64,000 nt of DNA from positions 1,116,001 to 1,180,000 of the forward strand of contig NZ_CP033875.1 of assembly GCF_002742645.2 (NCBI RefSeq), in the 5' to 3' direction. The notes beneath the pieces are model-generated. The model had not been told where the DNA came from. It made no database searches and was given only the letters and a program-made list of their open reading frames with translations. Of this stretch, positions 56,362 to 64,000 are shown piece after piece (the stretch's first letter is position 1; each line of letters begins with the position of its first letter). The translations under genes and the position numbers were made by a program. This DNA is from Caulobacter sp. FWC26. GTDB taxonomy: Bacteria > Pseudomonadota > Alphaproteobacteria > Caulobacterales > Caulobacteraceae.

Positions 56362-57222
56362 CTAAGCCGCCCAGGTCACCGGCAACCGCAGGAAGACGTT
56401 CCCCGCCGCCGTCGGTTCGGGCAGGGCGCCGGCGCGGATGTTCACCTGCAGCGAGGGCAGGATCAGGGTCGGAGCTGCCAGGGTGGCGTCGCGGGCCTGG
56501 CGCATGGCCACGAAGTCATCCTCCTGGGCGCCGCCGCCGACGTGAATGTTGCGCGCCCGTTCCTCGGCCACGGTGGTCTCCCAGCGGAACGTGTCGCGGC
56601 CGGCTGGCAGGTAGTCGTGGCCGACGAAGATTCGGGTTTCCGGCGGCAGGGCCAGCACCTTCTGGATCGAGCGATACAGCGTCCGCGCGTCACCGCCGGG
56701 GAAGTCGGCGCGGGCGGTGCCGTAGTCGGGCATGAACAGGGTGTCGCCTACGAAGGCGGCGTCGCCGATCCGATAGGTCAGACAGGCTGGGGTGTGGCCG
56801 GGTGTGTGCAGCGCCTCGATCGAGAGCTCGCCGAGCGGCAGAACGTCGCCTTCCTCCATCAGCACGTCGAACACCGCGCCGTCGGGCCTGGCGTCTGACT
56901 CGAACATCGGGATGAAGGCCTTCTGGACCTCGGTGATCTTCGCGCCGATGACGATCTTCGCGCCCGTCCGGCGACGGATGAGGTCAGCGGCCGACAGGTG
57001 GTCGGCGTGGGCGTGGGTCTCCAGCACATAGACCAGATGCAGGCCCTGGTCGCGCACGGCCGCCAGCAGGGCGTCGGCCGAGGCGGTGGAGAGCTTGCCC
57101 GCCTTGGGTTCGAAATCCAGCACCGGATCAATGATCGCCGCGGTCTTGGTGGCCGGATCGACCACCAGATAGCTGGCGGTGAAGGTTGCGGGGTCGAAAG
57201 CGGCTTGAACTTCGGGTCGCAT
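56362..57222 (-). CDS. MBL-fold persulfide-dioxygenase-like hydrolase
   Basis: The protein has 286 residues. Metal-binding THAHADH at 69-75 (H70, H72, D74, H75), then HTPGHTPAC near 140, VGDTLF near 157 and GHDY near 208. The ASYLVVDPATKTAAIIDPVLDF opening and length match Blh/ETHE1-like persulfide dioxygenases. It would oxidise glutathione persulfide to sulfite. Divergent from a TauE/SafE exporter, the usual partner for sulfite export. GGGAGG precedes the ATG. Confidence 0.88.
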   Translation of the reverse strand: MRPEVQAAFDPATFTASYLVVDPATKTAAIIDPVLDFEPKAGKLSTASADALLAAVRDQGLHLVYVLETHAHADHLSAADLIRRRTGAKIVIGAKITEVQKAFIPMFESDARPDGAVFDVLMEEGDVLPLGELSIEALHTPGHTPACLTYRIGDAAFVGDTLFMPDYGTARADFPGGDARTLYRSIQKVLALPPETRIFVGHDYLPAGRDTFRWETTVAEERARNIHVGGGAQEDDFVAMRQARDATLAAPTLILPSLQVNIRAGALPEPTAAGNVFLRLPVTWAA

Positions 57223-57375
57223 GGACTGAGCCTCCCTGACGGTGCTCTTAATATGAGTATTTGCTAATTTAGATCAAGCTAATATATTGACGCTGACAGC
57301 TCGGGCCTCTCCGTCCTTCGGGGCGACGAGGTCCGGCGAGATGAATTGTCACCGTAGCGAGAGCGCGTCTAGTTG
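57223..57375. promoter_or_regulatory. AT-rich divergent promoter region of the persulfide/sulfite genes
   Basis: The gap contains a markedly AT-rich core (57248-57290) with a direct repeat GCTAAT 15 bases apart (57263-57268 and 57278-57283) and AATA-tgag-TATT. In other alphaproteobacteria such pairs are controlled by ArsR-type BigR/SqrR repressors from AT-rich sites; no such gene is in this window. Confidence 0.5.
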
Positions 57376-58143
57376 ATGGACCCCACCCTGCTGACCGCCG
57401 CTCTGAGCGGCGCGCTGGTCGCGCTGCTGCTGACCCTGTTCGGCGGCGGCGGGTCCGTGCTGGCTACGCCGTTGCTGCTGTATGTCGTCGGCGTGCGCGA
57501 CCCGCACGTGGCGATCGGCACCTCGGCTGCCGCCGTGGCCGTCAACGCCGCCGTGGGCCTGGCCGCCCAGGCCAAGGCCGGGCGTGTCAAATGGCCCTGC
57601 GCCCTGACCTTCGGCGCGCCCGGCCTCGTCGGTTCGCTGCTGGGAGCGCATCTGGCCAAGGCCGTCAATGGCCAGCATCTGCTGGCCTGGTTCGCCCTGG
57701 CCATGGCGGCGGTGGGCCTGTCGATGTTCCGCGCGCCCAGCTCGCCGGGCGATCCCGACGTCCAGATCGACTCGGCCAAGGCCTCGCGGCTGGTCCCGGT
57801 CGGGGCGGCGACGGGGCTGGCCGCCGGCTTCTTCGGCATCGGCGGCGGCTTTCTCATCGCGCCGGGCTTGATGGCGGCGACCGGCATGACCCTGGCCAAT
57901 GCGGCGGCCTCGTCGCTCGTCTCGGTCACCCTGTTCGGGGCGGCGACCAGCCTCAGCTATGCCGCCTCGGGCCTGGTCGACGGCCGGCTGTTCCCGGCCC
58001 TGATCGTCGGCGGCGCCGGCGGCGTGGCGATCGGCGCCCAGCTCGCCCCGCGCTTAGCCGCTCGGGCCCTGCTGGCGCGGCGTCTGTTCGCCGTGATGAT
58101 CGTCGCCACGGCGGGCTATGTCGCCTGGCGCGCGCTGGCGTGA
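57376..58143 (+). CDS. TauE/SafE-family anion exporter
   Basis: The protein has 255 residues with about eight helices in two homologous halves: GGGGSVLATPLLLYVVGV early and GIGGGFLIAPGLMAATGM later are the paired family motifs. Members export sulfite or sulfoacetate-type anions. Divergent from the persulfide-dioxygenase-like gene, fitting removal of its sulfite product. ATG at 57376 (a TTG precedes it). Confidence 0.9.
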   Translation: MDPTLLTAALSGALVALLLTLFGGGGSVLATPLLLYVVGVRDPHVAIGTSAAAVAVNAAVGLAAQAKAGRVKWPCALTFGAPGLVGSLLGAHLAKAVNGQHLLAWFALAMAAVGLSMFRAPSSPGDPDVQIDSAKASRLVPVGAATGLAAGFFGIGGGFLIAPGLMAATGMTLANAAASSLVSVTLFGAATSLSYAASGLVDGRLFPALIVGGAGGVAIGAQLAPRLAARALLARRLFAVMIVATAGYVAWRALA

Positions 58144-58150
58144 GCCGTCT

Positions 58151-59002
58151 TTAGATCAAACCCAACCGCTTGCCGGTGGCCTTGTCGATTGTCCGCTTGG
58201 GCAGAATCTCGGTCATCAGCACCTGCATCGGCGAGGGCGACACGACATAGCGAACCTTGGGCGCGGGGGCGGTCAGGGCCGTGGCGATGGTCTCGCCGAT
58301 GCGCTCGGGCGGCAGACCCGACTTGCCCAGACTCAGCATGAAGCCGCGCATCCGCTCCAGCGCCTTGGCGTAGGGCGTGTTGGCGTAGCGGGTGATGTCG
58401 ACCTGGTCGGCCTTGTCCCAGATTGGCGTCGCGACCGCGCCGGGGGCCACGACCACCACGTCGACGCCGAACGGCAGAAGTTCGCGGCGCAGCGACTCCG
58501 AAAAGCCCTCCAGCCCGAACTTGGTCGTGCAGTAGGGCCCCATGAAAGGGTTGGCGTTGCGGCCGCCCACCGACGAGATGTTGACGATCCGGCCAGGCTC
58601 GCTGACCCGCTCGCCGCCCGCGCCCAAGAGCGGCGCGAAGGTCTGGGTGGCGTTCAGCACGCCGGTCAGATTGACCTCCAGCTGGTGGCGGAACTCTTCG
58701 ACCGGCAGATAGAGCAGGGGACCGGCGACGGCGATGCCGGCGTTGTTGACGAGACCCGCCAGCGTCTTGCCGCCCAGCGCCGCCTCGACCTGTCTGGCCC
58801 CGGCGCGCACCGCCGCCTCGTCGACCACATCGAAGATCAGCGGAGTGAACGCCTCGCCGAACTCGGCCTTCAAGCGCTCGCCGTCGGCGGCCTTGCGGAC
58901 GCTGCCGAAGACGTGAATGCCCCGGCTGATCAGCACCTTGGTCGCCGCATGGCCGATGCCGGTCGAGACGCCGGTGATCACGACGGATTTTGACTGAGCC
59001 AC
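58151..59002 (-). CDS. Short-chain dehydrogenase/reductase
   Basis: The protein has 283 residues. Cofactor motif TGVSTGIG near the N-terminus, NNAGIAVAGP, catalytic Ser in NISSVGGRN and YCTTKFGLEGFSESLRREL (Tyr-x3-Lys). Substrate unknown. GTG start at 59002 with AAGGAA upstream. Lone gene. Confidence 0.9.
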   Translation of the reverse strand: MAQSKSVVITGVSTGIGHAATKVLISRGIHVFGSVRKAADGERLKAEFGEAFTPLIFDVVDEAAVRAGARQVEAALGGKTLAGLVNNAGIAVAGPLLYLPVEEFRHQLEVNLTGVLNATQTFAPLLGAGGERVSEPGRIVNISSVGGRNANPFMGPYCTTKFGLEGFSESLRRELLPFGVDVVVVAPGAVATPIWDKADQVDITRYANTPYAKALERMRGFMLSLGKSGLPPERIGETIATALTAPAPKVRYVVSPSPMQVLMTEILPKRTIDKATGKRLGLI

Positions 59003-59098
59003 GTGCGGTTTCCTTGCCCGTTTGCAGGGAAGATGGGCGATCTGAACAGTGTTCGCCAGAGGCTTTGAGGTCGGCGTTCCAAGAGCCGACCTCCGGCG

Positions 59099-60436
59099 TC
59101 AAAGGGGGAATATAATTTCAACGAGCAGGCCGCTGGGCTCCCAGGCGCGACGAATAGCGCCCTTAAGCTGCCGTACGACGTTGTCCGCGAGTATGGATCC
59201 GAAGCCCTGTCGCGTGGGGGGCGTCACCGCGGGACCTCCGCGCTCCCGCCACGAGAGTGTCACCCGCCTGTCGCTAACCGTCCAGGTCACCGCCACTCGA
59301 CCTCCACCTTGGCTGCAAGCGCCGTACTTGTTGGCGTTGGTGGCCAATTCGTGAAGCAAGAGGCTGATGGGCTGGACCTGTTCTGGCGATAGGTTGACCT
59401 CCGGGCCCGCGACATCGACGTGATCTCTGGGACACAGAGCGTCAAGCTCGTCCCTCACCACATCTTCCAGGCGCCCTCCTTCCCATTGGCGCGTCGCCAG
59501 AGAGGTTTGGGCGCGCGCCAGCGCGTCAATCCTACCGGCAAGAATAGTTCTGTAGCTTTCGAGCCCGTCGGCGCGGGTCAGCCGAGTCAGGGATTGCACG
59601 ATCGACAGCACGTTCCGCGCCCGGTGATCAACCTCGCGCATCAGAAGTTTCCGCGCTTCTTCGTTGCGCTTTTCAAGGCTGATATCGCGGACCTCGATAA
59701 TCGTCCCGATCACCTTGGCCTGATCATCCCTGATAGGGCTTGCGGTAAAGGCGACGGGGTAGAAGGAGCCGTCCTTGTGCACAAAAACTTCTTCGCCTTG
59801 TGTGCCCGCGTTCTCGGGGAAAGCTCTGTCGATCGCACATTCCGCAAGGGGAAACGGCGAGCCGTCAGGGCGAGAATGATGAATGACGTCGTGAAGAATA
59901 CGCCCTTCAGTTTCGTGAAAAGCAAAACCCGTTAATCTCTCAGCCGCCTTGTTCATGAACACGCAGCGTTGCTGTTCATTCATCAAAAACACAGACATCG
60001 ATGTGTTGTCGAGTATGGCGTCGAGCCGCCTGACTGTATCTCTTAGCTCACGTTCTATAGTAACATGCGTCGTTATGTCTTTAATCGCTGCGTAAAATAC
60101 CTTATCTTCCTCGTCGTCGAAAATCTGCAGTTTTACGGAGACGTTATACTCTGTTCCGTCCTTCCGGCGGTGATTTGTTTCGAAATCCAGTCGCTCAATA
60201 GATTTATTTTTGAGCGGCTCAATTAGTTTTAAAAACTCGTTTTTACTTATATTTGGCTTGATGTCCCATGGTGTGAGGCGTCGAAGCTCTTCTATGGTGT
60301 AGCCGAGATTGTCTCGGGCCCCTTTGTTCACAAGTCGAAAAAGAAAATCATCGGCAGAGAATATATAGACTTCACTCGCGGCTTCTTCGACAATTCGGCC
60401 GAGGCGATCGCTTGTGACGCCGAATATGCTAGCCAT
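59099..60436 (-). CDS. PAS-PAS HWE-family histidine kinase, cytoplasmic
   Basis: The protein has 445 residues and no membrane helix. Two PAS domains (about 10-130 and 135-260, the second with FMNKAAERLTGFAFHETEGR) precede an HWE kinase core: phosphoacceptor in MREVDHRARNVLSIVQSLTRL, N-box HELATNANKYGACS, GGPAVTPPTRQGFGS. ATG at 60436 has GGGG upstream; a GTG 11 codons earlier is possible. The first half of the coding region is AT-rich compared with neighbours. Confidence 0.9.
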   Translation of the reverse strand: MASIFGVTSDRLGRIVEEAASEVYIFSADDFLFRLVNKGARDNLGYTIEELRRLTPWDIKPNISKNEFLKLIEPLKNKSIERLDFETNHRRKDGTEYNVSVKLQIFDDEEDKVFYAAIKDITTHVTIERELRDTVRRLDAILDNTSMSVFLMNEQQRCVFMNKAAERLTGFAFHETEGRILHDVIHHSRPDGSPFPLAECAIDRAFPENAGTQGEEVFVHKDGSFYPVAFTASPIRDDQAKVIGTIIEVRDISLEKRNEEARKLLMREVDHRARNVLSIVQSLTRLTRADGLESYRTILAGRIDALARAQTSLATRQWEGGRLEDVVRDELDALCPRDHVDVAGPEVNLSPEQVQPISLLLHELATNANKYGACSQGGGRVAVTWTVSDRRVTLSWRERGGPAVTPPTRQGFGSILADNVVRQLKGAIRRAWEPSGLLVEIIFPL

Positions 60437-60682
60437 GCCTGTAGCCCCGCTGCGATGCGCATTGCTCACAACAATCGGTATTCAAGTGCGGGCACGGTGG
60501 CAATGCTTAGAACGGCAGATTACTTGTGGCTAAGCTTGATGCGATCTCACGGCGGAGAGATTTTGCGCGGGACAGGGCCCCGATCGCTTTTCGGCTACCA
60601 CCGGCTTGCCACGCTCGTTGAGAGGAGGGGACGTCCGATGAGGGGGAAAGCCGCCTTGAAAGCCCGCCCCCAATTCGGACGT

Positions 60683-61390
60683 CTAAACCGCCACCAGTTC
60701 CCGCATCCCGGCCCAGCCGACGTTCATCAACGCGTCGACGAAGCCCATGTACGGTGTGAACGGCTCGCGGCCCTGTGGGTACTCGATCAGCCGGAACGGC
60801 TGGAACCGCGCGGGGAAGCCGGCGGCTTGGAAGACCCCGTCTTCCTCCATGTAGTCGGCTGAGCCCATGGGCGAGACGTAGGCCTCGGCCTGGACCGCCC
60901 GGCAGATGGCCAGGAGATGTTCCGACCGCGCCCCGGGAGCCTTGAGGTCGGAGGCCCGGACGACCTTTGGTGCGATCCCCAGTTGCGCCGCCGCCGCCTG
61001 CGTCAGGCCGCAGGTCAGGTCCGCGAGGCCCCCGTCGCGTTCGCGGGACAGCTGCTCGGAGACGAACGCCCAGCCCTCGGCGAAGAATGGTCGCTTGCCG
61101 TAGGCGTGGCGGATGGCGGCCAAGTGCTTGTCGCGCCAGGGCTGGCTGTCGTCGATCTGGATCGCGTGGATCGGCGTGTCGCGGTCGTGTTTCTTGACCG
61201 GCACCGTCAGCATCAGCTCGCCCTGAGCGGTGAGGATGCGGTTGCGCGACTGCCATGAGCGGCGGGCGAACTGCACGTCGTCCAGGCAGACGAACACCGA
61301 TGCGGCCGCCATCAGCTGGAAATAGCCCAGATATGGCAGATAGGTCGGCTGCATGATCACCGCCGTCCGAGGAGGCGAAAACGCGGTCAT
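60683..61390 (-). CDS. WbqC-family protein
   Basis: The protein has 235 residues. Family signature AVIMQPTYLPYLGYFQLMA and FVCLDDVQFARRSWQSRNRI; later PFTPYMGFVDALMNVG. WbqC-like proteins occur in surface-polysaccharide clusters and are thought to be involved in amide or ester transfer to sugars, reaction unproven. The ATG at 61390 overlaps the upstream flavoprotein stop (ATGA), so it is the last gene of a four-gene unit. Confidence 0.85.
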   Translation of the reverse strand: MTAFSPPRTAVIMQPTYLPYLGYFQLMAAASVFVCLDDVQFARRSWQSRNRILTAQGELMLTVPVKKHDRDTPIHAIQIDDSQPWRDKHLAAIRHAYGKRPFFAEGWAFVSEQLSRERDGGLADLTCGLTQAAAAQLGIAPKVVRASDLKAPGARSEHLLAICRAVQAEAYVSPMGSADYMEEDGVFQAAGFPARFQPFRLIEYPQGREPFTPYMGFVDALMNVGWAGMRELVAV

Positions 61391-62649
61391 CCGGCTCGGG
61401 CGGCGGCTGGCGCGGCGACGTCGCGGGCGCGGGCCAGAGCGGCGTTGACCTCGGCCAGTTTGGCGGCCTTGGCGTAGGGCTCCCAGGCGCCGGGGATGAA
61501 GCGATCGCCAAAGCGGGCGGCGAGCTGGCCGCGCAGCGCCTTGAGGCCGGCGATCGCCTCCAGCGAATGGTAGATCCAGCGCGGCTGGGCGTCGGTATGG
61601 ACCATCGGGCCGATTGTCGCGGCGCCAAAGCCCGACAGCAGGGTCCGCAGCTCGCCGGGCAGGGTCTTCAGATCCGCCTCGCGCACGCACTCGGCCACCA
61701 CCAGCTTGGCGCCGCCGCTCTCATAGAGATAGGCGCGGAAGGTCGCGCCTTGGGCGGTGAAGTTCTGGACGTAGACCGGGCAGGGGCCGTCGAAGGCCTC
61801 GACCTCATAGACGTAGGTGAAGAAGGTCTTCTTCACCAGCGAGGGCGCCGCCAGACCCAGAGGCTTGAACAGCGGTGTCGGGTTGGCGGCCCAGACGATG
61901 GTCTCGTCGGGCGAAGTCTCGGCCAGCAGCTGACGCGGCGGGACCAGGCAGTTCAGCTCGACCTTGACGCCAAGCTTGACGAGGGCCGCGTGCAGGCTGT
62001 CGAACATGCGGGCGAAGCCGCCTTCGGGCAGGCTGGCGACCAAGTTGGCGGTGCGCCCCGACAGTCCGCGCGGGATGGCGTAGAGTTCGTCTGTCCACGG
62101 ATCGGTCGTCTTGGCGTGGGCCAGGGCCGTCAGATCGGCCGCCGCCGGGAACACCCGGTTGATGGCCATGGGGATCACCGCGTCGCTGTGCACCAGAGCC
62201 GGATCGGCGCCGAGATGCCAGCGGACATAGTCCTCCAGCGTGGCGGCGATCTCGGGCGGATAGGCGGCCAGCCGCGCGGCCAGGCTGTCGTCGGCGGGAT
62301 TCTTGACCTTGTAGGCCGGGCAGTCGATCGCCGGGCCGCCGAAGTCCCAGGTGAACACCCGCCGGCCCTCGAAGTCGGCGCTGATCGAGCCAAAGCGATT
62401 GTCGAAGGTGGTGAACCGCGCGCCGTGGGCGCTCAGGGTCTGGACGATTGGATCGGTCTCGCCGCCGAAATACACGCAGCCGTCACGCATCTCGCGGCCA
62501 TGGATCACCTTGCAGCGCGCGACGCCGCCCAGGGCCTCGAAGCGTTCCTGGATAGTGATGTCGCGCCAGCCCAGGCGATGGGCCTCGAAGGCCGCCAGCA
62601 CGCCGGTCAGGCCGCCGCCGACGATGCGGATCCGCTGGGGGTTACTCAC
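61387..62649 (-). CDS. FAD/NAD(P)-binding protein (UDP-galactopyranose-mutase-like)
   Basis: The protein has 420 residues. N-terminal dinucleotide motif RIVGGGLTGVLAAFEAHRLG and LGGVARCKV; the middle resembles flavin amine oxidase/UGM proteins with PRGLSGRTANLVASLPEGGFARMF. The substrate is unknown, likely a sugar nucleotide by context. Start overlaps the methyltransferase stop (ATGA), so tightly coupled. Confidence 0.72.
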   Translation of the reverse strand: MSNPQRIRIVGGGLTGVLAAFEAHRLGWRDITIQERFEALGGVARCKVIHGREMRDGCVYFGGETDPIVQTLSAHGARFTTFDNRFGSISADFEGRRVFTWDFGGPAIDCPAYKVKNPADDSLAARLAAYPPEIAATLEDYVRWHLGADPALVHSDAVIPMAINRVFPAAADLTALAHAKTTDPWTDELYAIPRGLSGRTANLVASLPEGGFARMFDSLHAALVKLGVKVELNCLVPPRQLLAETSPDETIVWAANPTPLFKPLGLAAPSLVKKTFFTYVYEVEAFDGPCPVYVQNFTAQGATFRAYLYESGGAKLVVAECVREADLKTLPGELRTLLSGFGAATIGPMVHTDAQPRWIYHSLEAIAGLKALRGQLAARFGDRFIPGAWEPYAKAAKLAEVNAALARARDVAAPAAARAG

Positions 62650-63293
62650 GCTGTTGCTCCCCAGACCACGAGATCGCTGTTGGGCGCGACGCGCACGCCG
62701 TTCTGGATGTTGTCGAACGACACCTTCAGGGCGGTGGGGGCGATGAGGCCCAGCTCGTCGACTAGGCGGCGCACCAAGCCGTCCTCGGTGTAGAACAGGT
62801 TGAACAGACCCGCCTCGCCGGTCTCGGCCGTGGTCATCCGCCAGCCGTTCGGCTCTTCCTCGACGCCCCTGCCGCAGCGGTAGTCGTCGATGAGGCGCGT
62901 GCGGACAAACACCTCGGCGCCCGGGGCCAGCCGCGCCCGGGCGGCGGTCAGCACGGCGCTCGCCTGGGCGCTCGTCAGATAGCAGAGGAGGTTGGGGATC
63001 AGAAGCACGTCAATCGGCGTCGCGCCGAGGTCGGGCAGGCCCTTGGACAGATCCGCCTCGATCAGGGTGACGGCATCGCCCAGGTTCCAGCGGCAGTCGG
63101 CCAGCGCCGCCGACGAATAGTCGACGTTGGTCAGGTCCCAGCCATAGGCGGCGTAAAGCGACAGGTTGTTGCCCGTCCCGCCGCCCAGCTCGACCACCCG
63201 GCCGGTACGCTGGTGCAGGCCACGCTTGAAGAAGTGCCGGGCTATGAACTCGTCCGGATATTTCAGACCGCGAATGTCGGGCAGGGCGCGCAT
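62646..63293 (-). CDS. Class I SAM-dependent methyltransferase of the sugar cluster
   Basis: The protein has 215 residues. Motif I VELGGGTGNNLSLYAAYGWD at about 36-55, then NVDYSSAALADCRWN and DVLLIPNLLCYL. Coupled by overlapping stop/start with the flavoprotein, so probably acts on the same sugar or glycan. 83 bases after the PseG-like gene. Confidence 0.82.
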   Translation of the reverse strand: MRALPDIRGLKYPDEFIARHFFKRGLHQRTGRVVELGGGTGNNLSLYAAYGWDLTNVDYSSAALADCRWNLGDAVTLIEADLSKGLPDLGATPIDVLLIPNLLCYLTSAQASAVLTAARARLAPGAEVFVRTRLIDDYRCGRGVEEEPNGWRMTTAETGEAGLFNLFYTEDGLVRRLVDELGLIAPTALKVSFDNIQNGVRVAPNSDLVVWGATA

Positions 63294-63376
63294 GATGGCG
63301 CGGAGAATCCGACCAAAGCAGCGAACAACTTGTTAACGATAAGGGCGTGGTGCGAGGCGGGATGTCGCAGGGGCGC

Positions 63377-64000
63377 TTAAATCAGCCCCCAAAACGCCTC
63401 CGCCACACGGTCCGCCCCGCGCCCGTCGCAAACGGTGGCGCTGGACGCCGACAGCGCCGCGCGGCGATCCGCGTCGGTGATCAGGCTCTGCGCCAGCGCG
63501 ACGAACGCCGTCTCGAAGTCCGCCGCGTTCAGGTCCAGGCAAGGGGTCACGCCGGCCGCCTCCAGGGCGTGGGCGGCGGCGATCTGGTTGTCGGCCAGGA
63601 TCAGGGTCAGGGCCGGCAGGGCCAGGACGCACCGCTCCCAGGTAGTGGAGCCCCCAGCGCCGATGGCTAGGTCCGCCTCCAGCACCCGGTGCGGCATGTC
63701 CTGGGCGTCGACGTGCAGCACAAGGCGCGGGTCCTCGGCGGCCAGGGAGCGCAGCGCTGACAGGCTGGGTGCGGCGCTCCCGACGACGAGATCCAGCGTG
63801 ATGTCCCCGAGCATCGGCGCCAGGAGCGCGACCACCCGGCCGGTGATCCCGCCGACATCGGTCATGCCCAGCGACACCAGGATCCGACCAACGGGTCCGC
63901 GCTTGGCGCGACGGGCGAGGGCGGCCTCGCGCAGGGCCACGAAGGCCGGGCGCACCGGCGCATGGTTGGGGCCCAGCAGGAACCGGGCGTGGGCGGGGAC
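63377..64000 (-). CDS. PseG-like nucleotide-sugar hydrolase, partial (5' end beyond window)
   Basis: About 207 residues are in the window; the reading frame stays open to the edge (RFLLGPNHAPVRPAFV). The GT-B-like C-terminal half has RILVSLGMTDVGGITG and AIGAGGSTTWERCVLALPALTLIL, matching UDP-2,4-diacetamido-trideoxy-altrose hydrolase (PseG/FlmD). It removes UDP before PseI acts, so it links to the pseI gene at 54.5 kb in flagellin glycosylation. Confidence 0.85.
   Translation of the reverse strand, partial: VPAHARFLLGPNHAPVRPAFVALREAALARRAKRGPVGRILVSLGMTDVGGITGRVVALLAPMLGDITLDLVVGSAAPSLSALRSLAAEDPRLVLHVDAQDMPHRVLEADLAIGAGGSTTWERCVLALPALTLILADNQIAAAHALEAAGVTPCLDLNAADFETAFVALAQSLITDADRRAALSASSATVCDGRGADRVAEAFWGLI

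Overview
The window is chromosomal DNA from a Caulobacter-type alphaproteobacterium, most likely C. vibrioides/crescentus or a close relative. The case rests on high-GC coding DNA, two large TonB-dependent receptors, an EcfG-type stress sigma factor with a matching GGAAC-N16-CGTT promoter, HWE-family histidine kinases, pseudaminic-acid (flagellin glycosylation) genes, and GC-rich palindromic repeats dispersed between genes. I see no phage, insertion sequence, CRISPR array, rRNA or tRNA. The species assignment is inference.

Layout. 1-5.8 kb: end of a probable PepSY membrane protein, a PI-PLC-like secreted enzyme, a TonB receptor, a cytochrome b561 with an acidic His-rich insert, and a membrane-anchored LuxR-type regulator. 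5.8-9.5 kb: an Rrf2 regulator with a methyltransferase, then ahpC-ahpF behind a near-consensus OxyR site. 9.5-15.8 kb: a lipocalin, a MAPEG protein and the de novo NAD genes nadA, nadB and nadC, with a TetR/ferric-reductase-like module lying between nadB and nadC. 15.8-25.1 kb: an AT-rich spacer, a second TonB receptor, a frameshifted glycerate-kinase-like gene coupled to an HWE kinase, pgsA, and a SLC13/TrkA-C permease. 25.1-31.7 kb: a cold-shock gene, a patatin lipoprotein, carB and a VOC protein. 31.8-38.3 kb: a cluster of polytopic membrane proteins with GtrA and a GT2 glycosyltransferase, and a frameshifted OprB-like porin. 38.4-41.0 kb: an Lrp/AsnC regulator divergent from kynA-kynU. 41.0-48.7 kb: the EcfG-like sigma factor, a stand-alone CZB protein, uvrC, a ParE/antitoxin pair, a 2OG-Fe(II) oxygenase-like protein, an AI-2E family transporter, a DCC protein and a TetR-controlled pair of small membrane proteins. 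48.7-54.4 kb: a hybrid histidine kinase, dps, a SleB-like hydrolase, trxB and two tiny membrane proteins. 54.5-64 kb: pseI/neuB, HigBA, a persulfide-dioxygenase-like enzyme divergent from a TauE/SafE exporter, an SDR, a PAS-HWE kinase, and a minus-strand run (partial PseG, methyltransferase, UGM-like flavoprotein, WbqC protein).

The strongest new readings are regulatory. They are a 37-bp OxyR-type site at ahpC; paired near-perfect palindromes at nadA with a recognisable promoter; twin 17-bp operators at one TetR gene and twin 18-bp operators at another; a 36-bp dyad covering the start codon of the kyn regulator; a four-half-site repeat before higBA; and an EcfG promoter in front of the EcfG paralogue. 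Two genes (glycerate kinase and porin) are each broken by one missing base in a short homopolymer, so sequencing error must be excluded before calling them pseudogenes. No wholly new multi-gene defence or metabolic system is evident. The least explained loci are the 31.8-37.0 kb membrane/glycan cluster and the small TetR-controlled membrane pair at 47.9-48.7 kb.
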